DNA from: Dendrophyllia cribrosa
Lineage: Eukaryota > Cnidaria > Anthozoa > Scleractinia > Dendrophylliidae
Length of the DNA stretch: 64,000 bases
Reading direction: 5' to 3'
Assembly (NCBI GenBank): GCA_024195265.1
Contig: JAJLRJ010000004.1
Span: forward strand, 38,060,811-38,124,810
Within the stretch, counting starts at the first letter, position 1, and each line of letters opens with the position of its first letter. Shown piece after piece: positions 54,072 through 64,000 of this stretch. Position numbers and translations under genes: made by a program. The notes under the pieces are model-generated. The model searched no databases. It saw nothing but the letters and a program-made list of their open reading frames with translations, and was not told where the DNA came from.

Positions 54072-55184
54072 TATTAGCACACCCGTCATTTACCCCGGGG
54101 AATTATCAATGATATCAAATTATTCAATATTTATTTATAAATAGATATGGTGCATGAAATAAGATAATGATATGATTTGCAAAATTTATTTTTGTCTGTG
54201 ACACTTTTTTAAAGTACGAATGACCATTCGGACGCTTGATATGCAAATACTATAGTTTTATAAACCACATTAAAACTTGTACTATACGTACTGCATGATT
54301 TAATAGATGAAAACGGCTGGATATATTTAATAAACCTCGTTTTTTTCTAAACTTACAGTACTCTAGTCTGTTCACTGGCTCTAGCTACAAGACAAATGTT
54401 ATTTAAACTTGAGCTGTATGAACCCGGGGGTTGGGCATTTACCGTTCTTTTTTGGCCCGACCGCGGGGAATTTGAACGGCTTACTTGTCCCCACCGTGGA
54501 AATTTTCCATTTAAAAAAAAAAAACGCAAATGCCCGGGGGTTGGCCCGGGGGAGGGATGGGCACTGCTGGAATTGTCTCATCCATTGTGCTTTGAAGACT
54601 ATTTCCCTTTGCATTTTGTTATTTTAAGTTACTGTGGTTTAGTCATTCGACATTAATGAGGGCCTCCCGGGGGTTGTAGGGAACAAGGGAACATGGCCAT
54701 TTACTCTTAGGGAACAAGGAATATCATAAAATAAGTTTTAGGGAACAAGGGAACTGTTGAGTTGTAATCGGGAACAGGGGAACATTGATTTCCTAACTTT
54801 TGGAAAAAAATATGTTTAAGAGCGAAAAAGGCCTTTCCGACGACAAAATAGGACAATTTCTCTTATTTCTCGGGCCCTGGGGACAAATCATATATTTTGT
54901 TCTTAGCAGAAGAACTGGTGACGAGTTTGGAACGCGTGGTTACCTGAGAGAATTCCTTCGTAGTTCTTGACCGCCATTTTTCATATCATTCACTTCTAGA
55001 AACCCTGTCTTCATGTATTTAAGCTTGTGCAAAACAGGGGCGTTCCTGGGCATTTTCCAGCTTTAAGCCCGCCACCGGAATATTGCTGATATACGGTTAC
55101 CAATTTACACTGGTACAAGACCCGGATTTAACAGGCCGTAAAGTAACTTTAGTTGGACCTTTAAGTTACAATCATAGTGGAATT

Positions 55185-56911
55185 CTAAAATGTAAGGCCG
55201 AAGGAAGGTTTGTGTACATGTGTTCACAATTTAACGGCCAACCTGCGAGGTTTCCTGGCGCAGAACTCCTGGACCACCTTGTCTGTATCTATGCTCGTGT
55301 CCCTGTATATACGCATTAGAGAGCCTCTCTGCTCGCATAGTAGGGCGCAAGTACGTCTAGACCCATCGCAAGCAACTGAATGATCGTTCCGGGGTTGCTA
55401 TTGCACTGGCATCGTCAAAAGCATTGTGAGAAAAGCAGCGACGTTGGGGTGCAGCTCCTTATTCGCGAGGCACAGGGCATCTTGCAGAGTTGATGGTTTC
55501 TCTGAAGCAAGCTGCTTCCACTTTACTTCCACCTCACAATTTCGCCATCAAAAATGACCCTCTCTGTCAAGTCGTTGGTGTAAGTGCAAAAGATCTTGTC
55601 TGTTTTATATGAATTGAGTAAGTTGAGCTTCGTGGGGATGAGATATTGCCCCGGGGGGGGGGGGGGGGGGAACTCCCATATAAAAATGACGGCGGTGCTC
55701 GTCGTACCTTTTAGTGGTCAAAATTTGTACATTGGTACCTCTTAGGGTGCTAAAATTCAAAATGACCACCGTTCTATTCTCTATCGCTGCGCTCAGCCGA
55801 ATAGAACACATTTCCCATGTAAACACTACAGACAATTGGAGGGAGCCGACCAGCCATCTGGACCAGCCATTTTATTAACAGTAAAGTAAAACTATTACAA
55901 TATCTGTCTGTGTAAGCACATCGCAAACCATGGCCCCCGTAAGGGAAGTCTGTTTTAAAGACAGTATTAATTGTAAATGGTACGAAAAATTGAAATTTAC
56001 TTAACGTTAGAGTGGTGATTAAGCCGGATGCGAAAAACCAGTGGAAAAACTCCTAATTCGGAGAAAAAACTGGAAACGTATTCTCCAAACCAATGCAGAA
56101 CCACCTTAACCTCTGGAGTTTAAAGGTTGAAAATAGCTGTTTATAGCGGTACAAAAACATACATGTAGTATGCAAAACATTACCCCGAGCAAAGTTGTAG
56201 GATGGCTGATTGGCGTCAAGTGAATAGCACGAATCAAGGAGTGGTATAAATAGGCAAAAACTGCGAATGCCAAGCATGGTAATGATGCGTATGCCCATGG
56301 GAAATACATTTAGAATTATCGCGGTACCTTTTAGGCTATTAAGCCGAAAAATTATGACAGAATATGACGTGTTGTTTTAAAATTGGTACCTCTTAGGGAT
56401 AAAAATTGATTTGAGCCACGCCCATCACACAACATTCTGGTACCTTTTAGGGTGCTTTTCGGAAATTTCCGACAAGCACCTCCGTCATTTTTATATGGGA
56501 GCACCCCCGTCATTTTTATATGGGAGCCCCCCCCCCCCCCCCCCCCCCCCCCCCGGGGATATTGCCCGAGGAATCGATCATGCTGTTTCAGCAGCCTTTC
56601 ATTGAGCTCTTCTATCAAGTGATCTACTAGAGGTAAGTAGAGTGCTCTTCGCCAGTACTGTTTGGGCGTGTTGCAGGAACACTGACTCGATGCTGTTGAT
56701 TAGCTGTCAGGCGCGGTGTTCTCAGATCGATGTTCCACTCCGTTGCCATTTTCTTTGCTCTTTCAAACAGCCCGTCCCACACCATCTCATCATCTCGCTC
56801 CTCTTGTAGTATATTAATCACAACCCGAGATTCGTTTGCTGCGTCAATCAGGTATAGGTTTTTGCCCTGACGCATGTTTGACGTTTTTTTTTCAATTTGG
56901 CCGTTCGACAA
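55185..56911 (-). pseudogene. Decayed hAT-superfamily transposase fragment, split by a MITE
   Basis: The best-preserved part (56627-56911) reads FERAKKMATEWNIDLRTPRL then TANQQHRVSVPA, similar to the region in ZMYM/P52rIPK-like hAT transposases before the C-terminal domain. LIEELNERLLKQHDRFLGQY follows in another frame. After the inserted element at 55649-56562 the match resumes with QLASEKPSTLQDALCLANKE and HPNVAAFLTMLLTMPV, and then the hAT dimerisation region (TPERSFSCLRW, then TYLRPTMRAERLS, then EFCARKPRRLA), with in-frame stops and frameshifts. The catalytic N-terminal half is not seen. It is non-functional. Confidence 0.7.
55649..56562. mobile_element. Foldback MITE with poly-G/C ends inside the hAT remnant
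   Basis: Both ends are a CCCCGGGG-type run followed by AACTCCCATATAAAAATGAC in inverted orientation. The 8-bp sequence GATATTGC (extendable to about 10 bp) flanks both ends (about 55641 and 56559) and fits a target duplication. The internal part repeats short phrases such as GGTACCTTTTAGGG. No coding capacity. Confidence 0.75.
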
Positions 56912-57152
56912 AAAACACCCCCCAAAAATCTTTTTTAAGCCCGTGCTTAACTGGCTTACAGTTAGGTACGCCCCTGCAAAAATGGCAACGGAAACTGAAA
57001 CTCAGTCTTTGGATGTATCGACCGACACGGCAGTTATTATACCCGTTACGGGAGCCATTTATCATAATGGGAATGAAAAGCCCACGGAGAGGTGGTGTTA
57101 AATAATTCAGGACCCGTTGGGACGGGGTGTGCGTCCGCACCACCCTCCCTCC

Positions 57153-57153
<1 letters not shown>

Positions 57154-57188
<35 letters not shown>

Positions 57189-57197
57189 CCCCCCCCC
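57154..57197. repeat. Poly-C tract of 32 bases plus a second run of 11
   Basis: C runs at 57154-57185 and 57187-57197. ORFs across them encode polyproline or polyglycine and are not genes. Confidence 0.85.
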
Positions 57198-58394
57198 GCC
57201 CCTCCACGAGCTGTGGAAGTCCGCCTATTGTGGGCCGATGGCTCAAAAGAAAGTGACATTGATCTGGAAATGGTAGTAGATTTGCTAAAAAGCACCCAAC
57301 ACTATTTAAAGATTAGCAAACTGAGTGAATGGGGATATGTTTTTTTATTCCTCTGTTTATATAATCAATGTAAAGCATATTAGGCCTATTAAAGATATTT
57401 TGTGCCTGCCTTCCTTTTATGTGCTGTAATGTGCTGTACGTCACGGTATGATTCTGTCATCGGTATCATCTAAAAGCCTCTAAAGTTGTAAATAACATGT
57501 CGCATAAAAGTTTCTGTTTATCAAAAATCCATTTTGAATTTAAAAAGAAATATTCATGTTTTTACGTTCGCTTTTGGCTGCCTGGTTTCATATCAAACTG
57601 CCTTCGAAAACGCACGAAATGCTGTCTCAGACAACCGAATTTTAAAATTTCCCGGGGGAGGATACCCCCGGACCCCCTACGGGCTAGCGCCTCCGGCGCT
57701 CGTGTGATCGCGCCTGCAGCGCTCTAACGCACTCCTCCATCAAAGAGGAGAAAGGAGGAGAAGAAAGAGGCGTTTTGACGAGGAGTATCTGTACTATGAC
57801 TAACGAGGTAAGACCTATGAAAATAACTAACCATGAAAAAATGAAATATGAGAAAAATTGTGGGGAACAGTTAGGAATATTTTTGGGGATCAAGGGAACA
57901 TGGAACAGAATTTCTGGGAACAGGGGAACTTGATAAAATTTAATTTTGGGGAACACCTTAACTATTTTTGAGGAACAAGGGAACAACTTCAAATTTTTAT
58001 AGGGAACAAGAGAAGGGAACATGCACCCCCCTGGGAGGCCCTCATTAATATTGGTCAACTAGCAAAAAACAAATTATGCATGGCTATCCTTAAATGGGAA
58101 CGGCGAGGTTCAGTGATTTGATTTAGAATTAAGTGTGTAAACTTTATGTATCAGAAATCACAAAATACACGCAACATACTATATATTAAACAGTTGCCTG
58201 AAAGACCCTGAAACATAATGTACATATAGTTCCACGACGGCTGCCTTTTTCGATTAGATGCGCTGCAAAATCAGGGACCGCCAAACAATCATCTAGTGCC
58301 TTGGGTGGCTGTTGTCATTTATATGAATTTTGTAGCATGTTCCTGGGCTACATTTGATTCCTTAATAATTAGTGTCTGTAATTGTCATGAATCT

Positions 58395-60664
58395 CGGGTA
58401 GCCGGAATCGAACGTTCGGTAAACGAACACAGTCGAACTTAATCGAACCGAGTCAATCCATGGCTGAGTTCGGTAATCGAACGAAAAACGGCTTTTCTGT
58501 CAGTTCGTTTACCGAACTAATCGAACACAATCGAACTTAAAATATAAACCGCACTCAATCTGTCGTAGTCGAACAAGAGATTTTCTGTTAGTTCGATTCG
58601 ATTACCGAACCTATCGAACTCAATCCGCGGATACATTCACGGACTATGTTCGGAAATTGAACGTAATCGAACAAAATCCATATAGTTAACGCGTTCGACT
58701 GTCGGTTCGCGAATTAAAATTAACATAGCTCTCTTACAGCTGCAATCAAATCTTTCAGAAAAGACTTGGTTTTCTTGCGATTCCTATTTCTCGATTGACA
58801 AACCCAAACTGTCTGTACTGACTATGCACCCTTCGAAATAGGAATGATAACTTTACAATACCACGATACAATCTTAATTTGGGTAGAACCTCACTGGTAT
58901 ATAGAGGCCCAATGCCCGGAGGGGGGGGTGGGGTACTCCCGACAATTTAGGATAGGTGTGTGCCGCCAAGGTTCTCAAACCCTGACCCTATTTAAGGGTA
59001 GAAAATCGAGATTTGATACCCTTTTTAAGGCCCAAAACCAGGCGTGTAGTACAGTTTTAACAGACCATATCTTTTTTGTTTTGCTCGTGGGGGTGGATAC
59101 TGCAATTTAGTGACCCTATCTAAGGAATATCTAAGGATTACAATACCAAAAATACCAAAAAGGATACCGTATTTAAGGACTGAGCACCTCAAAAACCCTA
59201 CCCTATCGGGCGGCACATACCTATATAGCGTATATAAGGGAGTACCCCTCCGGGGCCCAATGGCTTGAAACCTCCTTCGAGAACAATTAAAAAAGAGCAA
59301 ATCACTAAAGAGCTTCAAATCAGAACTGAGGAAAAACGGAATCTGGTTGCGAAGATCAACTTCTTGAAAGGGACCTGCCTTATCAACAGTAAACATTCTG
59401 ACTTTTTATACTATTAATTTTTATACATACAAAACTGGTATATTTAATTGTAGCTTTTATCAAACTAATTTACTTAATTAACAATTTATCATATTATTTT
59501 TATTTGCCTTTTTACTCTCTTAAACATTTTTAATGCCTATGTAGCTGTAATATTTTATTAACGATATTTTAATTATATTCATAATATACATGTAAATAAT
59601 TAGCAGGTCCACATCAGCGTACGCTGCCTTCAATTCAGTCCAACCTGCTTTATCAAAACATTATAGTAACAGGAAGAAGCTTAAGTCCCTGGGCTCAAGA
59701 CTTACATATTTCACCCAGATTAGATTCATGAGGGAAGGTGTTTATGGTAAATAAACTGTGTTAGAGGCCTATTAACAAAATCATATCTTAAAGTATATGT
59801 ATCACTTTCATATATAAGTGTGACAACACAAGATATTATTACGCTTTCCTGCTCTTACCTCTTTCTGAAACGTGGCACGCTTTTTGTGATGAAAAACGAA
59901 AATCCTTTGAAATCGTTTGAAAATCGAGCGCTCGATTGCGTTCGAATGACCCAAAACTTTATTTCGATTACCGAACTTTATAATCGAACTGAAAGCCATT
60001 ACGTTTATTTCTCTAGTGGTCGCACCAGAAGCTCTGCTTCTAATTGAAATATTCATTCAATTTGTTTACGTACATCACCATTTAGAGACTCTACTTTGAA
60101 ATAATTTACCACTTGTAATCCGTCAGCCCCCCAGCAACTTTCGCTTCTTTTAAAGTGCCAGTTCGATCAAGTTTTGACAAGTTGATTTTTGGAATAGTTC
60201 GAAAGAAAATCGTGTATTTACTTACCTCTCCAACCGTTTTTTAATCAGAGCATGGGAAGATCGCTTTTTCCGGCCTTACTTTTCACATTTTCACGACCGC
60301 CAATAAATTTGCATGTTCTTGAAGAAAAACTTACCAGCTCTCTGTCACGTCACAGAGAGCTGCGGAAAATTCAAATGAGTAGTTTGTAGGAGAATTTGCC
60401 CGAGCCATAGTTAATAGAATTAACTATGCCCGAGCTTAAAACCTGTTCGTTTCGACTGTTTTTCTGGTTTTTCCGAATCATTAAGGTAAAATATGCCAGG
60501 GTCTAGATGTGTTGTGTATGGGAGTGAGAAAGAGGCTGATAGAAATGCAGGAATTTCACTACTCTTTGCGCTTGAATAAAGTCTCTAACTAGATAAACAA
60601 ATAAACTCAATCCACGGATTGAGTTCGATTACGTTCGATTGAAATTTCGTTCGATTAGATACCC
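58395..60664. mobile_element. TCGAAC-rich element (copy B)
   Basis: Counterpart of 8865-11533, with the nested CCGGAGGGG MITE but without the TTAA insertion. Shorter than copy A mainly by that 382-bp element. Confidence 0.6.
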
Positions 60665-61019
60665 AGGTATAAATTGATCATTTCTCACCACGCTGGGCTG
60701 GTTTATTTTCATTTTAAACATTTCAAATTTTCCCGGAAAGTGTGGCCCCGAACCTTCCTCTAAATTTTAAGTGGGTGCTATCATTGTCTGGTGATGTTGA
60801 TTACGACATTCATTTGAAAGGTACGCTGGGAGACAGCTGTGCCACATCTCACACGCATACTCAAGTATGGGACGGAGAGGACTAAGTCAAGTAAGTCAAC
60901 ACGCAAAGAGAGCTCTCTCAGGGGCTTGAGGTTGAATCTTTCCAATCAGCTTGATGGGCGACGTCACATTCCATTACGCGCCGAGGACGACTGGAAACGA
61001 GGCTAAACATCCAGGAATA

Positions 61020-61205
61020 GGCCATTTGCACGATGGCGTCATTTGACTACAACTACCAGAATTCATTTCGTTTTTCCTTTCTTGTTTAACTGAATTTTGT
61101 AATCCCAGTGCGGTTTAAATAACAATAGCCCTAATTTGCACTACAAAACAAAAAACTGAAGGATTCTGGTAGTTGTAGTCATATGACGTCATCGTGCAAA
61201 TGGCC
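61020..61205. mobile_element. TA-flanked hairpin MITE, copy B only
   Basis: GGCCATTTGCACGATGGCGT and its inverse, with GACTACAACTACCAGAATTC also inverted; TA on both sides. The aligned site in copy A near 12090-12095 has no insert. Confidence 0.82.
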
Positions 61206-62551
61206 TATTGCAGTACGAAGACAACGTATTAAGGCAATTCTGTAGCCCTATTTTAGATCGCGACAGGACGACGGCATATTTTTTCAATAGTACAGAGAAT
61301 TTAAGAGCATTTCTGATGCTGGAATTTTTCCTACTATACAGAAAATAATATTTAAAAATCTGGTAATTAATCGTATTGTGATAATACAATAAGTGATGAA
61401 CCTCAACTTGTTCAATCTCTGAACAGAGAACAAATAAAGTTTTTTTTACCATATATTATAGTCTGCTAGAAATGTTAAGAATTGACACTATTTTTAAGTC
61501 GTGGTGCAGGTGTAGGGAAGACAACAGTGACACATTTTTTTCTACACGATTCTCTTGTTAGATATTTTTATAGTAAACCAGGTGAAAACCAGACGAGTTG
61601 AAAAGTATTAGAACTTGCTCCAGAAACAATACAAGAGGACCACATGAACTATTACCAATGACATGCAAACTAAGTTAACAAAAAAAAGAAAAATACAACT
61701 CAAGAAAGCACGCACAATTGCAACATCGAAAACAATATTTGGACATAATATGCTAGCATTGCATGATGGGAAAAACGCACAGGCGATAGCCCAAAGGGCA
61801 CTTTGATTTCATATCTAATCAAAGTGGGAAAAATTCTTTTCCAGGTGAGCAAACTAAGTATCCATTCATTAGTTATTGATTTTCATGATATTATCCTTAT
61901 GTCTTTCGTGGGTACCCAAATTAAGACCACAATATGTTATTTACCTTCACCGAAGGGTCAGAATGTTTCATCCGGTTATCCAAACGCGACAAAACATACA
62001 TTGTTCTCTGACTACTCTGCAGTGAAACGATAACAAATCATTTTCATACTAGCTTTTAGGGGGAATTTGGTGCATTTTAAAAACCCAAAAATGTTTTTGT
62101 ATTAATAGAAACCGAAACATAATGGTCCAGTTTTGTCATAAATTACAACCCAAGTGTGCCAAAACTGTCGATTAGTGTCTCCTGTTATAGACGGACTGGG
62201 TCTGAATGAATTATAACTTAGAGCAGTTGTCAATTGAGTGTGGTAAAACCAAAACCAAAGTAGTTACTCTGACCAATCACAGCAATCATAAGCAATAGTA
62301 CTGTAGCATGGTTTTGACAAAAAAGGTCAAAATCCCTTTAATGACTTAAATATACACAGACAATTAACAGAACATCCAGAAGGGTGCATCTTGTTTATTA
62401 ATAGCTAAACTATCACCAACGCGAAACAGAGTTGTACTACAAAAGGAATATCATTGTCAAATAACTATTAATCTCTTAATACAAATTACATTCAAATCAA
62501 CTCAAGACAATTACCCTAAAACTGTAAATGACTAAAGAAAAATAATCTTAA

Positions 62552-63328
62552 AATGCCCCTGTGATCAAATTTTTTATTTCATTTTTTTACATTTTCGTGT
62601 ACTATTAGACTTTCTTACTCATCTTGCCAAATTTCAATCCATTACGAACATCAGAAGTCATTTTATTTTAACATTTCTTTCCTAAAATTTACGGCCGCCA
62701 TTAATCAACCTTGTTCCAAGGCTTGGTTGCGAATGGAAGAAAGTGACGTCAAAGACTCAAACATACCTCACGGGTTGAAATTATAATAACAATAAGCATA
62801 GAAAATTGCACGAAGAACAAGTCCAAAGTTTTTGTTGCTTCTCGCGTGATTTTCAATACTTATTGTTATTATAATTTCAACCCGTGAGGTATGTTTGAGT
62901 CTTTGACGTCACTTTCTCCCATTCGCAACCAAGCCTTGGAACAAGGTTGATTAATGGCGGCCGTAAATTCGGGAATAAGTTCGTGTTCCAGTATCCTGTA
63001 TGATGCCTAGTGATGTTGGATGATGTCTAGTTCCATTAGATGATTTCTAGGGAAGTTGATTAGGTCTAGCAACGTGCGATGATGTGTAGTGATGTTCCAT
63101 GACGGGTGGTTAGGATTGGTGGTGGTTTAGGGGACAACATTGTTATTGATTTTCAATTTGGTGTACTGGAACACGAACTTATAACCGTAAATTCTCATAA
63201 ATAAATGTTAAAATAAAAAGACTTCTGATGTTCGTAATGAATTGAAATTTGGCAAGATGAGAAAAAAAGTCTAATTGTACACGAAAATGTAAAAAAATGA
63301 AAATCAAAAATTTGATCACAGGGGCACT
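62552..63328. mobile_element. TTAA-flanked foldback element, copy B only (piggyBac-like MITE)
   Basis: Ends AATGCCCCTGTGATCAAAT and the inverse of AGTGCCCCTGTGATCAAAT, with long inverted arms (GCGGCCGTAAATT region included) and TTAA at 62548-62551 and 63329-63332. The copy A site near 13440-13450 has no insert. A second element is nested in its right arm. Confidence 0.85.
62971..63184. mobile_element. MITE nested in the TTAA element
   Basis: AATAAGTTCGTGTTCCAGTA at the left and its inverse at the right, flanked by CCGTAAATTC (62961-62970 and 63185-63194), a 10-bp duplication. The body is a degenerate tandem of TGATGTCTAGT-like words. Confidence 0.85.
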
Positions 63329-63576
63329 TTAAACTCCAGCAAAAAACATCTCAAAATTATAACACTTGTAATCAAATACAATTCCGCATCTATGACCAAC
63401 TTTAGAGATCACAAGTGGTTTTTCCTCCAATATCCTACCAAAAAAAACAACAAATAATGACTGCTATTATATTTTACATGTACTACTTAAACCGAAATAC
63501 AATTGAATCTCTGTCTTGTCAACGTCAAGGTAGCTTTTAATAGCTTTTGTACGAGTTTAAATCACAGTTAGATACG

Positions 63577-63999
63577 TTACTGTGGAATTGGCAAATTGGT
63601 TCGAATAAACTCTTCATGCTGATTAAATCTTTTCTGAATATTTTTTAGTTTATCTTGTTGTTGAGTGTTTTGTTGAGACTCCTTAATCTTCTGAATCGCA
63701 TTAAATACCAGGCTGAATTTGTCATCTGACATTTTTTCCAGTGCCATCGTTTTCCCTTTTATGTCGCTCAGCAGCTCAGAATTTGTTGGTTTCTGTGCAC
63801 GTATTATGTCGATTCTACAGAGATCACTTAAGTCTTGACGACAAGCTGTGTCATTCATAGTCTGGTTTGCAGGTCTACCAAAGCATGGTTGTGGTACAAA
63901 TCCTTTTGTCTTGCTCTTTTCTATCTCATAACTAATTTGTCTTTCGAATTTCTCAAAACAAAACAAAATATCATCCACCAGTTCTCTGAATCTCTCATC
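63577..63999 (-). CDS. C-terminal exon of an unidentified protein, truncated by the window edge
   Basis: Open on the minus strand from the right edge to TAA at 63577-63579, 140 codons with no ATG at the edge end, so the start lies outside. It reads RFRELVDDILFCFEKFERQI near the edge, then a middle part with several cysteines, then a charged, Gln-rich and probably coiled-coil tail (KIKESQQNTQQQDKL) ending NLPIPQ. I do not recognise the family. It lies on the same strand as gene B, about 14 kb upstream of its start, and has no counterpart in copy A because the duplication ends at about 63355. Confidence 0.55.
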   Translation of the reverse strand, partial: DERFRELVDDILFCFEKFERQISYEIEKSKTKGFVPQPCFGRPANQTMNDTACRQDLSDLCRIDIIRAQKPTNSELLSDIKGKTMALEKMSDDKFSLVFNAIQKIKESQQNTQQQDKLKNIQKRFNQHEEFIRTNLPIPQ

Positions 64000-64000
64000 A

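Larger units (their letters stand above)
50421..54585. mobile_element. 4.2-kb element with ATGGGTGAG... ends, only in copy B
   Basis: The left end reads ATGGGTGAGTCAATTCCAGC, then AGTGCCCATCC; the right end is the inverse (GGATGGGCACT, then GCTGGAATTGTCTCATCCAT). The aligned site in copy A (about 8472-8478) has no insert. Inside are inverted arms (about 51150-51310 and 53100-53235), a TTA-flanked MITE (51316-51774), the small three-exon gene (52101-52744) and other MITEs. No recognised transposase. Confidence 0.78.
54655..58049. mobile_element. 3.4-kb element with AATGAGGGCCTCCC ends, only in copy B
   Basis: Left AATGAGGGCCTCCCGGGGG, right inverse CCCCCTGGGAGGCCCTCATT. The copy A site is uninterrupted (CGACATTGGTC at about 8540). 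ATT flanks both sides, although the end is palindromic (ATTAAT), so the exact edge is uncertain by about 3 bp. Both ends carry GGGAACAAGGGAAC words. It contains the hAT remnant at 55185-56911, which may be its own decayed transposase. Confidence 0.75.
40638..63355. repeat. Segmental duplication, copy B
   Basis: Contains gene B exons 1-4 and its upstream DNA. It is longer than copy A mainly because of insertions at 42988-47535, 50421-54585, 54655-58049 and 62552-63328. The arrangement fits a whole-gene tandem duplication in which gene B's 3' end directly precedes gene A's upstream region. Confidence 0.88.

Noticed and set aside
57117..57383. Proline- and glycine-rich ORFs across poly-G/C tracts
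   Set aside because: Homopolymer translation; the same explanation applies near 1098, 15205, 47045, 55605 and 56352.

Overview
The window is eukaryotic: split genes with consensus GT-AG introns, low gene density, AT-rich DNA and very many short foldback transposons and homopolymer tracts. The long introns, the TRP channel genes, the hAT and MULE-like remnants and the tRNA-derived SINE suggest an invertebrate metazoan. An anthozoan cnidarian (coral-like) is my best guess, not a demonstrated identification.

The main content is a tandem pair of TRP-channel genes on the minus strand. Copy B can be read completely: 19 exons between 49562 (ATG) and 13814 (stop), all with compatible splice phases, giving 3198 coding nt and 1065 residues. 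Its predicted order is: short N-terminal region, pre-S1 hydrophobic segment, a complete von Willebrand factor A (vWA) fold, S1 to S6 with a TRPC-like pore and TRP box, then a C-terminal SPRY domain of RANBP9 type. I know of no named TRP subfamily with this vWA plus SPRY architecture, and it is the most interesting thing here.

Copy A (6829 down to 1575, running off the left edge) has intact counterparts of exons 1 to 4. The two copies sit in a segmental duplication: about 1480-13465 matches about 40638-63355. Copy B has since taken in several large insertions (42988-47535, 50421-54585, 54655-58049, 62552-63328). Copy A has its own: a 382-bp TTAA element at 9996-10377 and an 11-unit expansion of an 89-bp repeat at about 3163-4155.

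Region by region: 1-1480, low-complexity DNA with two poly-G runs; 1480-13465, 5' part of gene A and its upstream DNA; 13814-49562, gene B with introns full of MITEs, an inverted pair of heptamer arrays, a 556-bp palindrome, tandem repeats, a SINE and a 4.5-kb MULE-like element; 49563-63355, upstream DNA of gene B containing a 4.2-kb element that carries a small three-exon gene and another element with a decayed hAT transposase; 63577-63999, the C-terminal exon of an unrelated minus-strand gene entering from the right edge.
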